A DNA stretch of 64,000 nt from Diphasiastrum complanatum (Eukaryota; Streptophyta; Lycopodiopsida; Lycopodiales; Lycopodiaceae). Each line of letters starts with the position of its first letter. The stretch's first letter is position 1. The notes beneath the pieces are model-generated. The model was given only the letters and a program-made list of their open reading frames with translations, did not search any database and was not told where the DNA came from. The position numbers were made by a program, and so were the translations under genes. The DNA lies in NCBI GenBank assembly GCA_029204225.1, contig CM055096.1, forward strand, positions 38,807,866-38,871,865, given 5' to 3'. Shown here piece by piece: positions 24,236 to 35,719 of this stretch.

Positions 24236-24540
24236 GATCCTTATCTTGTACGTCGGCCAAAGAGGCATGGAACTATCTAAAAGGGATTTATGAATCCAAA
24301 AATACCTCTAGAGTGCTTATGTTAAGAAATAAAGTTCTTCAAAGCATTAAAGGGAGTGATGAGAGTGCTCAAGAGTAGGTCTTGAGAATAAAGTCTCACA
24401 ATAAAGAACTTTCCATCACAAGTGAGGGTATTCAAGATGATGAGCTTGTTCAAATCATTTTGAATGGTCTTGGAGATGAGTTCTCCAATGTTGTACAAAG
24501 TTTTTCTATTCAAGATGCTCTACCTTTTATGGACCATTCG
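24236..24540 (+). pseudogene. copia gag (UBN2) fragment
   Basis: Plus-strand AKEAWNYLKGIYESKNTSRV, LRNKVLQSIKGSDESAQE, then a stop, then ELSITSEGIQDDELVQIILN and SNVVQSFSIQDALP. It is the middle of a UBN2 gag, close to the 39.2 and 45.7 kb gags. It is joined directly to an integrase fragment without knuckle or protease. Confidence 0.75.
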
Positions 24541-25240
24541 GAATATTATCTTTAGGTGATGCAAAGTACTTCATAAAGTTTATTGATGACTTTAGCAAGT
24601 TCGTTGTAGTATACTTTATTCATACAAAATCAAAGGCTTTTGTGATTATACCTATTGGGCTGAGAAACAGACAGGCAACAAGTTAAAGCAAATTTGCATA
24701 GATCGTGGAGGTGAGTACATTTCCAATGAATTCGAAACTTTCTGTACTGATCGAGGTATTATGCATACGAAGACTGCATCATACACACCTCAACACAATG
24801 GAATTGTGAAATGAAGAAATCGTACAGTAGGCTGCCAGGTGTATGATGGCTCATGCAAAAGCACCAAAGCAGTTGTGGGCGGAAGCAGTAGCTACATTGA
24901 ACTATCTTCAGAACTGAATTCTGAAATGTAGAATATCGGATAAAACTCCTCATGAAATATGGTGGAAGTCGAAGCCAAATCTGGCTCATGTTCGGACATG
25001 TGGATGTGCAGTTTATATGCACATACTAGAAAAATTGAGAAAGAAACTCGATGAAAAGACAGAACAAGATTTTTTGGTAGGATTCGAGTTACATTCTTCA
25101 TATTATCGAGTCTACATACTCGAAACTGGCAGAATAAAAGTAGTTTGAGATGTCAAATCCGATGAGTCAAAGTACATAGCAGACAATGATTTAATCGACT
25201 ATGAAATTCTTAAGACTTATTATGAGTTACCACTTAGAAT
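24541..25240 (+). pseudogene. copia integrase fragment
   Basis: Encodes KYFIKFIDDFSKFVVVYF, CIDRGGEYISNEFETFC (catalytic Asp region), SYTPQHNGIVK followed by a stop next to the expected Glu, then in shifted frames KAPKQLWAEAVATLNYLQN, DKTPHEIWWKSKPNLAHV and LVGFELHSSYYRVY. It covers the DD35E core and the C-terminal part of integrase. The catalytic Glu is replaced: NGIVK instead of NGVAE. Confidence 0.8.
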
Positions 25241-25559
25241 TTGCTTTGCACGGGAACACAGATCATGCTACACAGTAACACAGACAGAAAACACCCTCCA
25301 CAGCAAGCTCACATAGCAACTGTATTTCTCAAAATGAAATTACACTGTACATATAGTTGTTCACTCAAGCAACCCATGCATGACCCAGGTTGCCGTTGGC
25401 GGGACGCGTGTCCCGTCGACTTGCCTCGTGGCGAGGCCAATTGATCCTTATCCACTGATAGGACCCACAATACAGTAACACAGTGATTCTACTTTAATTC
25501 TAACTCTCTCCCTTAAAGTAGAGTCTACTTTTTATACAGTCATATACATAGCTTTAAAG
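25241..25559 (-). repeat. Probable 3' LTR segment of minus copia element
   Basis: Lies just past the RNase H stop of the minus element. A purine tract AAGGGAGAGAG (minus sense) ends near 25507, the usual spot before a 3' LTR. The rest is non-coding. The left end of the LTR is not defined and no second copy was found in the window. Confidence 0.35.
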
Positions 25560-26941
25560 TCAACAAACTTTTAGTACAGAAAGCTTTGATGTAAACTTAT
25601 CAAACTTTTCTCCAGTAAGTGGCTTAGTGAAAATATCAGCTAGTTGTTCTTCTGTGCTACAATGAACAACATGAATTTCACGACTCAGCAGCCTCTCACA
25701 TATGAAGTGATACTGAATTTCAATGTGTTTAGTTCTCACATGGAACACTGGATTCTTTGCTACCTGAATGCCACTCTGACTGTCGCTATGTAAAGTCGTG
25801 GGATTTTTCTGCTTCATGCCAATTTCTTCCAGGATTTGTCTCAACCATATAGCTTTATGTGCTGCACTACACATTGCCTTATACTCTGGTTCTATGGTGG
25901 AAAGAGCAATTGTACTTTGCTTCTTACTAGACCAGGAAAAGCAACTACCACAAAACTAGAATACATACCTTGTGGTGGATCTACGATCATCATAGTCACC
26001 TCCCCAATCCACATCCACATAGCCACACAACTCAGATAAACCATCATGCTTCCTGTAAATCAAGCCATACTTTGAAGTGCCTTTCACATAACAAAATGCG
26101 TTTAGCTGCCTTCCAATGCGTTTCCGTAGGTGCTGCCATAAACTGATTTACAAAGCCAACAACATAGCATATATCTGGTTTAGTCGTGGTAAGGTAAATG
26201 AAGCTCCCTACTAACTGTCTATACATCGTAGCATCAAATGACTGTGACTCATCAAGCTTAGAAAGCTTTTTACCTGGTTCAATAGGAGTGTTTACTGGTT
26301 TGCAATCCTGCAACCTAAACTTGTGTAGCAACTTTTTGACATACTTCACCTGTGTTAAACCCACTTCATGTCCTTTTTGCCACACTTCTACTCCAAGGCT
26401 GTAATGCATCAGGCTGAGATCTGTCATCTCGAATTATTTCATGAGGTCTTTCTTGATCATGTCTATCATCTCTTGATTATTTTCCGTAATAATCAAGTCA
26501 TCAACATAAAGAGCAATCAAAGCAACCATACCATCAAAGGATAAGACATATAGATTTGGATCAGAACGTGTTCTCACCATCCCCTTTGAACGAAAGTAGG
26601 CATCAATCCTGCTATACCACACACGTGGTGCTTGTTTAAGACCATAAAGCGCCTTCTTCAAGCGACATACCTTATTTTTCTGTCCCTTCGTTACAAAGCC
26701 TTCAGATTGATCCATGAACACTTCTTCTTCTAACTCACCATTTAGAAAAGCAGATTTCACATCCATCTGATGCAAAGGCCAACCAAAATGTGAAGCTAAA
26801 GCAATAAGTAGACGTAGAGTATTCCACTTACAAACCGGCGCAAAGGTCTCCTCATAGTCGATGTCTTTATTTTGTGCGTACCCTTTGATCACCAATCTTG
26901 CTTTGTGCTTTTCTATACTTCCATCTACATGGTACTTAGTC
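25560..26941 (-). pseudogene. copia RT and RNase H, left part of interrupted element
   Basis: The minus strand gives RT from DGSIEKHKARLVIKGYAQ through DYEETFAPV, HQMDVKSAFLNGELEEEVFM, ALYGLKQAPRVWYSRIDAYF and LYVDDLIIT. It then gives the connection (LVGSFIYLTTTKPDICYVVG) and RNase H (DVDWGGDYDD, STIEPEYKAMCSAA, LHSDSQSGIQV, KHIEIQYHFICERL). The RT catalytic YVDD is intact; RNase H has an insertion and stops. The missing start of RT lies at 28825-28870, separated by a nested element. This is the 3' half of the element that begins near 31.4 kb. Confidence 0.9.
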
Positions 26942-26946
26942 CTATA
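26942..26946. other. Target site duplication, left copy (CTATA)
   Basis: CTATA immediately left of the TG at 26947. The identical CTATA stands at 28825-28829 just right of the terminal CA at 28824. Confidence 0.9.
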
Positions 26947-27814
26947 TGTTGAAAATTCCAGAATTCACACGTGTGGGGAATGTCCACAAGAGTGACTGAT
27001 CTTGATTAAGCTTTGTGATTGGCACAGTACCCTGATTCTAGATTGTTCAACAAGATCTAGTTCAGAAGATATGGCTTATTCACAATCTAGCATGCTAATC
27101 AATAGACTATGATAGCAATGAATCAAAGAATGATTAAAAGTACAAGATTACAATGCATAAGCATTAGCCTCAACATGAGTTAGAGAGAGAGAGCTAGAGA
27201 GATAACAAAAAAAAAAAGTTTAGATCCAACCAAGCATGAGATAGCTACAAAACTTTGGTTATTCATTACTTTGTGAATGAGAATGATATGTGCATATATA
27301 GGAGAGCCAAAATTCGTGGTACTCCTTGCATTCAATGCACATCCTACACCTATTCAAGTGCAAACAACTATTAACTTGACAACAAACTGCTAGCATGCAT
27401 AGGTTGCACCTAACTTCTACCTACTTTCTCCAAATGACAATTTCTCAACTAGCCATGTACAAATCTACCTGCATGTGTCCATTAGAGTGATTGCATGCTT
27501 TGCATGTTACTATGGAAACTTAGGACATTATGCATTTATTGTGGCTCGAGTTTCTACAAGGTCAGAATTGACCAATTCCATGTGAATCTCTATATGCATG
27601 TCAAACTAGACATTGTCAACATTATTCCATATCATACAAGACCAACTAGACTTTATCCATGTCACTGGAATTTGATCTACCTAGCCCAAACTCGCCCTAT
27701 TCTACAAGGATATGTGCTCAATTCACATACCTTGGATATGTTCAGAATATTTACATGGGTAGGATCCCCCAAACATTAACAACAGATGATAGATATGTTT
27801 TACAATTCTTAACA
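26947..27814 (-). repeat. 3' LTR of nested element (868 bp)
   Basis: On plus it reads TGTTGAAAATTCC ... ACAATTCTTAACA. It contains a CACACGTGTG palindrome near 26965, short GA runs at 27180 and ends next to a purine tract. 27432-27814 matches 28445-28824. Confidence 0.88.
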
Positions 27815-27824
27815 CTCCTCCTTA

Positions 27825-28130
27825 AAATATATCTATCTGATCTTGACTTGATCTTGGCATCTTGAAGGTTCTTTAGAGTCTCCCAAGTCTCCTTTGCTGA
27901 GGTGCATGAACTAATCTCTCTCAACATCTCATAAGAGATGTTCAATTTGATGATATGTAGAGCAATTCTTGCTCTCTTCTTGAATCTCTGAGCCTCATCA
28001 AAAGCTGCAGGTTCAACTTCAGTTCCAGTTACAATATCCATTACATCATAGAAAATCAACAAGGATTCTATCCTATCCTTTTAAACTGAATAGTTAAAGG
28101 TGTATAGTCTTTCACTAGCTTGAAAGAGAC
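27825..28130 (-). pseudogene. gag N-terminal fragment of nested element
   Basis: The minus strand reads ESLLIFYDVMDIVTGTEVEP, RFKKRARIALHIIKLNISYE and REISSCTSAKETWETLKNL, a UBN2 gag start. It runs into the purine tract and 3' LTR, so the rest of the coding region was lost. Confidence 0.8.
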
Positions 28131-28444
28131 AATCTGCTACAGATGTCATGAATGTGAAGACTCTTGTAATTGGACTGCAATATGTTTGAGCTTGTTCCTA
28201 TCTGACTTAGAGTTGCTACTTTCTTTCACTATAGGCATTTTCAAAAAAGTACTACCTTCCTATGTGAAACACATGCAACTGTATTTGAGACAGATCTCAA
28301 ATATTCCATAAGACAAGCTAACTAGATCAGATACACAAAGTGGATTGAGACACTTTGGTTAGTTTGAATCCTACTTTTGGCACGTGTGAAATGCAACAAA
28401 AGAAAACACTATTGACACTCAGAAGGCTCAAAGGGTGTTCAACA

Positions 28445-28824
28445 AATGGCAATTTCTCAACTAGCCATGTACAAATCTACATGCATGTGTCCATTAGAGT
28501 GATTGCATGCTTTGCATGTTACTATGGAAACTTAGGACATTATGCATTTATTGTGGCTCGAGTTTCTAAAAGGTCATAATTGACCAATTCCATGTGAATC
28601 TCTATATGCATGTCAAACTAGACATTGTCAACATTATTATATCATACTAGACCAACTAGACTTTATGCATGTCACTGGAATTTGATCTACCTAACCCAAA
28701 CTCGCCCTATTCTACAAGGATATGTGCTCAATTCACATACCTTGGATATGTACAAAATATTTACATGGGTAGGATCCCCCAAACATTAACAACAGATGAT
28801 AGATATGTTTTACAATTCTTAACA
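28445..28824 (-). repeat. 5' LTR of nested element, partial
   Basis: Matches the right 383 bp of the 3' LTR and ends at CA before the target duplication. The remaining ~480 bp, next to the PBS, are missing; the sequence at 28131-28444 is not LTR. Confidence 0.8.
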
Positions 28825-31395
28825 CTATAAACCCATTTGCAACCAATGGGTTTCTTGCCAACTGGTGGTTCTACTAAGTCCCATGTGCTATGTTTAGCAA
28901 TTGACTCCATCTCCTCTCCCATGGCCTTGACCCAAATGTCATCATCCTTCGCTTCACCATAAGTTGAAGGTTCTTTGCTTTGAATAGTGCTAGATAAGAG
29001 AGCATAATTTGCTTCATACCTTTCAGGTAGTGTCTTCTCTCTTGTTGATCTTCGTAGCTCTCCTTGGCTAGATGATCTTGGAAAGTCATCTATGTCGCGG
29101 CTCTCCAACAATCTCTCAAACCACTTAGGGAGCTTCTTGTCAGGTGATCGGCTTCCTGGTGAAAATGTATCCCAGGTTTGTCACTTGTAACTTCAATCCT
29201 TCTTGCACCAAAAGGTTTGTCCCTACCTCTCCAACTTGTCTCTTGAGGCTGAGTAGTAGTATCTCGAGATGTATCCTCATGTTCATCACTCAGAAAGTCA
29301 ATGAATGGATCATCATCAGGTGGTATCCTCACTATACCATCTTTCCCAGTGGATGTGTCTATCTTCTCAGCATCCTCGTCTTCATACATCTTGGAATCAT
29401 CGAAGATAACATCACGACTTATATGGATTTTGTTTTCCACTGGATCAAAACATCTATAGCCCTTCACACGATCATCATATCCTAGGAATATACACTTGAT
29501 AGCTTTTACATCAAGTTTATGTCTCTCTTCCTTAGGAATCTGTACAAAGGCCTTACATCCAAAGATTCGCAAGTGGTTCACCTTTGGCTTCTTCTTCGTG
29601 AATGCTTCCTCAGGTGTTATCTTTGGTATGGCAATGGTAGGACTTCTATTTTGAAGATAGACTGCCGTGCTACATGCTTTTGACCAAAAATCTTTTGGTA
29701 GTTTCATCTCAGCTAGCACAGATCTGGCACTTTCCAAATCGTACGATTCTTGCACTCAGCTACACCATTGAGAGCAGGAGTATGAGCTTGCGTAAATTGT
29801 CTTTTAATCCCACATTGATCACAAAGATCATTGAAGTCATTAGACTTGTACTCACCTCCACTATATGATCTTAGGACTTTGATTTTCCTACTTGTCTGAT
29901 TTTCGACCAATGCTTTGAAGCTCTTGAAGTTATCAAATACATCTGATTTCTTCTTCAAGAGGTAGCCACGTCTTACATGACATATCATCAATAAAGGTCA
30001 TGAAATAGAAGGCTTTACCTGAGGACATGGTCCTCATAGGCCCGCATAAGTCTGCGTGGATTAAATCCAGGATGTTCTTTGCTCTTGCAACACCCCCTTT
30101 ATTGAACTTCTCTCGATGCTGCTTCCCATATACACAGGAGTCGCACATCGATTTCAAGTGACCTTCTATGGTAGGCAATCCTGTTACCATCTCCAATTTT
30201 CTCATCAAACTGAGGCTTCCCAAGTTCAAGTGACCAAGCCTCTTATGTCACAACTCAGTTTGCGATGGAATGGATGATACAAGTCCGTGTTGCCTCTTAA
30301 TTGTAGCATTCAATTTGTACAATTTTGTATTGGGCTCTCTTACTCCATTTGCAATAACTTCAAACTTTTGGTTCACATCCTTCACAAAGCAACGATCATG
30401 GGCGAATTCTACTTTCAACTTTTGATTAGTAATGACTCCAACAGAAAGTAGATTTTTCTTCAAATCTGGTACATAAAGTACATCCCTGATCATCCTGCTT
30501 TTGCCGTCAGGTAGTTGGATTGAAACGGCGCCTATCCCCTTGATCTTGAACACCTCACCATTTGCTTGTGAAACAGACGTTCCATTATCCAACACCTTCA
30601 AACTACTGAACCAATTCTTGTTAACTGTCATGTGTCTTGTGGCTCCCGAGTCAATATACCATGCTTGATCATCTTGATTAGATGACAATGCAAATATGAA
30701 GATGCTAGAGTCTTCAATGTCACCCTCATCGACAAGGTTACCTGCTTGTTTTGGTTTCCCCTTGCCTTGTTCCGCCAGGAATTTGCGACATTCACTCTTC
30801 CAATGGTCCTTTTTACCACAATGGAAGCACTTGCCTTTCTTCTTAGTTTTACTAGAAGATCCCTCGTCCTCCTAAGACTTGGCAAATTGCTGCTTAGACT
30901 TCTTCTTGCCCTTGCCCTTGCCTTGTTTTTGGCATGTCGCAAGTGTCTGATCGTCAGTATTTTGATGTCTAGCCTTCACCATTTCTCGCCGTTGTTCTTC
31001 CTGCATCAAGATTCATGTGAGCTCATCAAAGGTTGGCAATCTTTCTCTTGATCCTATTCCGCTCACAAACATCTGATAGGGTTCTGCAATGTTGCACAAT
31101 GCATTGTGCACCAGCTCCACATCATGTATGCGCTCACCAATAGAATGCAGTTCATCTCTCATTGTCTTGATTCTGGTCATGTACGTCTGAATGTGCTCTC
31201 CTTGCTCCATGTAGGCACTATTCAACTTTGACTTTAGAAACATGATTCTTGACGGATTTGACGTCTCGAATTGCTCCTTTGGCACATCCCATGCATGTTT
31301 GGGTGTAACATCATCACAAATGTGGGTAATGATGTGATCCTTCACTGACAAGTTAATGAAGGTCAAAGCTTTCCTCATTTTTTTGTCGAATCCAT
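28825..31395 (-). pseudogene. copia gag-protease-integrase, right part of interrupted element
   Basis: From right to left: gag (MRKALTFINLSVKDHIITHI, AYMEQGEHIQTYMTRIKTM), CCHC knuckle CFHCGKKDHWKSEC (~30838-30797), protease WYIDSGATRHM (~30655), pre-integrase MCDSCVYGKQHREKF, integrase LIHADLCGPM, FMTFIDD, SYSGGEYKSNDF and ALNGVAECKNRT, the integrase C-terminus IFLGYDDRVKGYRCFDP, and the first part of RT ending KKPIGCKWVY at the insertion point. Protease and integrase acidic residues are visible (D, D, E). Frameshifts near 29.99, 29.75 and 29.1 kb and a stop before the knuckle make it inactive. Confidence 0.9.
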
Positions 31396-31684
31396 AAATC
31401 TATTTTAGATAGTTCCATGCCTCTTTGGCCGAGGTACAAGATGCCACTTCTTTTAGAAGTTCATTACTAACATTCATTTTTAGGCAATGTAATGCTAGTC
31501 TAGCTCTCTTTTTGTACTTCACTTGATCTTGCCCTCCTTGAGGTTCTTCTTCCTCTCCTATGACAAGATCATACATATCTTGGAGCATTAGTAGTGACTC
31601 CATTCTTACTTTCCAAGTTGAATGTTTATTAGAATTTAGTCTTTCACTAGCCTCAAGAAGACAGGCTCCAATTGAACCCATTTT
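31396..31684 (-). pseudogene. gag N-terminus of a different copia element
   Basis: Starts MGSIGACLLEASERLNSNKH and continues WKVRMESLLMLQDMYDLVIG and KRARLALHCLKMNVSNELLK, closing CTSAKEAWNYLK, then stops. The next frame to the left begins the KALTFINLSVKDH gag of the interrupted element, which carries its own AKEAW-equivalent (PKHAWDVPKEQF). Two gag genes from different families are thus fused. This one belongs with the PBS and LTR to its right. Confidence 0.75.
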
Positions 31685-32293
31685 AACTAGTAACAAGTAC
31701 AACAAATGTACTATTCAAAGGCTCTCCCTTCTCTCTTTCTCAGAATTTAGCTACAATGCTATTCTCTTGAATCTCACAAGACTCAAGAAGTAAGATCTAT
31801 AATGATCTTAAACTCAAAAAGACTTGGGAAATTGAATTCTTCACAATCTCTTCAATTTAGAAGCTTGTATTTGACTCTTGGAAGTGCCAATGCCTTCCTA
31901 TGGTATTTAGAATGGATTTTAGCTTCACTCTTGAACTAAAAACATAAGCCTCAAAACTCACCCTAAATGATTTTGAGGTTTAATAAATTTCTAACACCAT
32001 TCAACATCAAATCTATAATGGAAACAATGGATTTTTACAAGCACATCACTAGTTTCACTCTTCACAACTTGTTTTGAAGCTCAAATATTGAAAAAACACA
32101 AAGTTTTGGTGAAAGTACGACTCCAGCAGCCTCTCACACGTGTGAGAAGTACATCTGAACTTTACACACTAATCCGAACCTCAACATCACAAGTAAACTA
32201 TTAGTAAAGATCGCCCTCCTTCAAAATGAATCTAGCACCAATGCTTTCACCAAAATGAAGATATTTGGATCATCAACTAATCTCTTTCACTTT
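31685..32293 (-). other. Leader between PBS and gag
   Basis: Non-coding sequence between the gag start at 31684 and the PBS at 32294. It includes the palindrome CTCACACGTGTGAG at 32133-32146. Confidence 0.5.
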
Positions 32294-32305
32294 GCTCTTA
32301 TACCA
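32294..32305 (-). other. Degenerate primer-binding site
   Basis: Minus-strand TGGTATAAGAGC, one base off TGGTATCAGAGC, exactly at the LTR edge. Confidence 0.75.
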
Positions 32306-32963
32306 TGTCAAATTTCAGAGTTTAAGGACTTAATTAGATCTACAAACAATCATAAAGAGTGATTGGTAGCTTGGGATCTTGATCTACATCAAGACTAGCT
32401 TCCAAATCAAGTCCTAGTTGACAATTATTGTGATTCCAACCAAGAACACCAAGAAATGATGATCCACGGCTTCAAGTATAGCTACTGTACAACTTGATAA
32501 TAGAGAAATAGTTTACTTATGATTTACCAAGCATTCATTCACAAAGAAAGTGCTAAATAGAGTGAAAACACCAAGATTGCTTCACAAACCAATGTTTCTC
32601 ATCATTAAGTTTACAATGGATCCATCATGGATCAAGTATACAATCACCATAATCTCTCTCTAAGCTACATCCAGCACGTGTGGGACAGATCATTGTACTC
32701 ATCCATATCCACTTTGGATAAGATCTATCAAGTTTGCCACATCATCCATTGGTGGTTTGTGTTGACCTTCTAGATTCCTACAATCTAGGACCTAACTCCT
32801 ATAATTTAGGAGATGTCATGTTTGACTCAATTGAAAGCTAATCAAAATGGATCTGACTATTACAAGTGTCATTTCACACATGTGGACAGGTCCTCACACG
32901 TGTGGTTCCACATAGATGTCAAATACATCAAAAAAACCATGTGAAAATTGTTAAATTCTAACA
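32306..32963 (-). repeat. 5' LTR (658 bp) of minus copia element
   Basis: On plus TGTCAAATTTCAG ... AAATTCTAACA, so TG/CA ends. It carries several CACACGTGTG/CACATGTG palindromes (32675, 32890, 32900). No matching 3' LTR was found in the window. Confidence 0.65.
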
Positions 32964-33099
32964 CTGTATCTTTCCAGATGCTCAGCTCTAGAACTGCTTG
33001 AACTGCTTCCTGCAGTTGGCATTCATCATTAACTGACAAACATCTAAATTCAACAGATTAGCAATTCCTAGCAACGATGCCAAAAACAAGCATATGTCA
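32964..33099 (-). other. Ty3/gypsy-like PBS and leader fragment
   Basis: In minus sense TTTTTGGCATCGTTGCTAGG (about 33068-33087) resembles the TTGGCGCCGTTGCCGGGG primer-binding region of Tat/Athila-type gypsy elements. It sits next to the ~1.28 kb LTR on its right, which would make that LTR a gypsy 5' LTR in minus orientation. Confidence 0.45.
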
Positions 33100-34379
33100 T
33101 GCTATACTTATCTTAATTATAAGGATATGTAGTATAAATAACTGTCGTTCCCCAAAGAGGCTGCTTAATGTTGTGATTTTAGATGTTTTTAACTCATTTA
33201 TTGTTCTTGGATTAAAATTTGGTTGTCAACAGACATTTAGAAATATCGACGACCAGTATCACTAGTTAGGATGTGGTTTCAAACATACAAAAGTGAAAGA
33301 TATTGATGTCAACTAATCTCATATCGAACATGTTGCATTTCTGATTAGTGTATCCAACTTATCGGCCAAACCGATCTATCGGTCTATGCACCTAGTAAAG
33401 TTTGTCAAACAAGCGAGGTCTATTGCATCAAATAAATCAAGGCAGAGAAATACAATCCAAATGTAGTCCGACAATCTGTTCTCAACAACAGAAGGCGCTT
33501 ATTCAAAAGAACAACAGACTACTGAGTTAAACTGCACGAGTGTCCACATGCAAATTTCAGAGTATTGATTTACAACAACATAGAGCAAGCTTCAGGATGT
33601 GTAAGTCCGGATATACGTCAGTGCAAGCAATTCAATCACACATGCAATCAAATAACCAATGAGTTTTAAGACAATCTTAGGAGTGAATTTACGGTTGTTC
33701 ACATACAACAGTATCAAGGCTAAGGAAGTGTCTGACTAGAGTTACAATCACAAGCACATCCGACAAGGTGAGGCTTACCAACTGTTAGAAATAGAAGTAC
33801 TCAACAAACAGAAGGCTTATGAAAGCAGAGAGAAGGAAAAACTTGAAGACTCAAACTCTCTTTGTGATCTCCTAAGAAACTCGGTGGTTGTATTGAAACA
33901 TAAGTGGTGTACATATAGGGAATGGGCGCAAAAGTATGCAACTCTCTAGTAATTGATATGTCGCTTTTTATTTAATTTAATTAACTAATTTCCTCCAATA
34001 CAAAAATTACAAATGTACAATTATCTAGGTGGCATCCTTGTCACGCGGCTTTGCTCCAATGAGAAGCAAGCATGTGGAAGGTTGCAACATTTGCTTGAGG
34101 CATAACAAATGAGTCTTCTGGAATGTTCTTCTCTTAGGGCTAGACTTCTCATTAAGGTTCATGTCGTTTCATATCTGCCCTTTGGAATATAGTCCTTCCT
34201 TCAATCACATTTATTTATACTCTTTATCTTCAACATATCTTTGAATAACTTGTCATTGTTGGGTCTATTAGATATTTCTTCATATTTAGTGATTATCTTC
34301 ATCAGATGAGTAGGTTGATTGGTGTTTTGCATGATAGTAGAATATTTCAAGAAAAACATGCATGTAATAGGGTATTACA
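33100..34379 (-). repeat. ~1.28 kb LTR, copy A
   Basis: Plus-strand TGCTATACTTATC ... GGGTATTACA, TG/CA ends. It is highly similar along its full length to copy B at 52950-54290, which has an extra ~60 bp. The right flank continues directly with the inner part of another LTR family (CCACCTACTTGGCATGAC), whose left part flanks copy B. Confidence 0.8.
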
Positions 34380-34830
34380 ACCACCTACTTGGCATGACTC
34401 TAGGAAAGAGGCTAGGGTTGCAAATTAGGGCAAGAAAGCCAAGTTAACTTCCTTATAATATGCTAGAAATTCACCTAACTTTACAAAGGAAGTGACTTTC
34501 ACTATGTATTCCATCCTCCCATAGTGAGAAGATAGATTATTTTTGGAGCTCATTGACAATCTCAAGCTACTCCACATTTGTATTGTGATCTAAATAAAAC
34601 CAAAGTGATTCAACCTTCATTCTCTGTCTACAGGCTGCAACAAGATGTGGTTCAAACGCGTGGACTCGGATTTCATCTATGATCAATGCTTTTGATTGTT
34701 CTGGCTTGTTGTTTGTCAAATTGCCAATCTAGATCAACTTTTTGTGTCTAGTTTTTTGATAGATTGTTAAGCAAGCATCCAATCACTCTTGTGGGTCTTT
34801 TGTAGATCCATGTATGGTCCAGAAATACAT
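34380..34830 (+). repeat. Right part of a broken copia LTR
   Basis: The reverse complement of about 60660-61150: shared blocks include CCTACTTGGCATGAC, CTAGGGTTGCAAATTAGGG and GCAAGCATCCAATCACTC. The LTR was interrupted by the copy A/B LTR. This is the portion proximal to the PBS end, decaying after ~34815. Confidence 0.75.
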
Positions 34831-35707
34831 TACTTTTAAAATAAACATAAAGATAGTGGAAAAATATGAGAGATGGAGCAAGGAGAAGAACAACAAGGAT
34901 ATCCAATTGACATTTCAATAGAGGTTCCACTTGCTTTGATTTGAACTTGAACATGTAAAATGAATCACAAAGTACACTATATATAGTGGATTTTAGGGCT
35001 TTGGCCTCAAATACCTCCCTTATTATTTGAAATTCAGAATTTGGGGAGAACCCTTTTTTGTTCGACTTTGAATTCTCGCAGAAAGGCCTAAAGTCCTTTT
35101 ATTCACTTTTAACTAATCAAATAACTATGTGATCTTTGTCCCATAGTGCCTTTTTGTAAGTGACCACCACTCCAAGTATATATAGGAGTGGAAGAGTCCA
35201 TTTTGAAGAAGAGCCTCATTTGCAATACAGGCTTATCTTTCTCTCTGAGTGTTCTCCCTTGTGTGGTTTCATGTTTAGTGCTACTTAACATTGTATTGTA
35301 TACTATTCATCTGGCAACAGGTTAAATTAATCTAGGCCCTCCATTCTTTAGTAGGGTAAGCCTTAGAGGATGAGATTTAGTTTAGGGTTTCATCTTTTAG
35401 GTTAAGCCGTCATTTGAGTCAGTTCCTAAGTAGAGAAACAAGAGAAGAGTGGATCTTGCCCGAAATACTCACCCACTCATTGTAGATCTTCTCATCCTTC
35501 AACCTCTCGGTTAGTTGGAAGCCATAGCCATTGGTTGGGAAAGCCACAATGCCTAGTCGAAGCCATAACATGTTCTAATTGGGAGTCTGCCATAGCACTC
35601 GTTAGTTGGAGCCATAGCCAGAGTTGAGGGATGCGAACAGTCAACAATCGGTAATCCCTCCAAATACTTGCTAAGGATGGTTGATCCTTCAATAATCTGC
35701 AATAATA
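34831..35707. other. No gene recognised
   Basis: Non-coding; it should be the internal 5' region of the minus element whose LTR starts at 35720, but no gag is readable. Confidence 0.4.
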
Positions 35708-35719
35708 GCTCTGATACCA
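35708..35719 (-). other. Primer-binding site
   Basis: Plus GCTCTGATACCA, i.e. a minus-strand TGGTATCAGAGC, directly at the LTR edge. Confidence 0.85.

Larger units (their letters stand above)
26947..28824 (-). mobile_element. Nested non-autonomous LTR retrotransposon
   Basis: An 1878 bp element with TG...CA ends and a perfect 5 bp target duplication, inserted in the RT gene of another copia element. In minus orientation it has a partly deleted 5' LTR (28824-28445), a leader, the N-terminal part of gag (28130-27825), a purine tract (AAGGAGGAG, 27815-27824) and a full 3' LTR (27814-26947). Protease, integrase and RT are absent, so it could move only with proteins supplied in trans, or it was deleted after insertion. 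The shared ~380 bp of its LTRs are nearly identical by eye. Confidence 0.88.
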
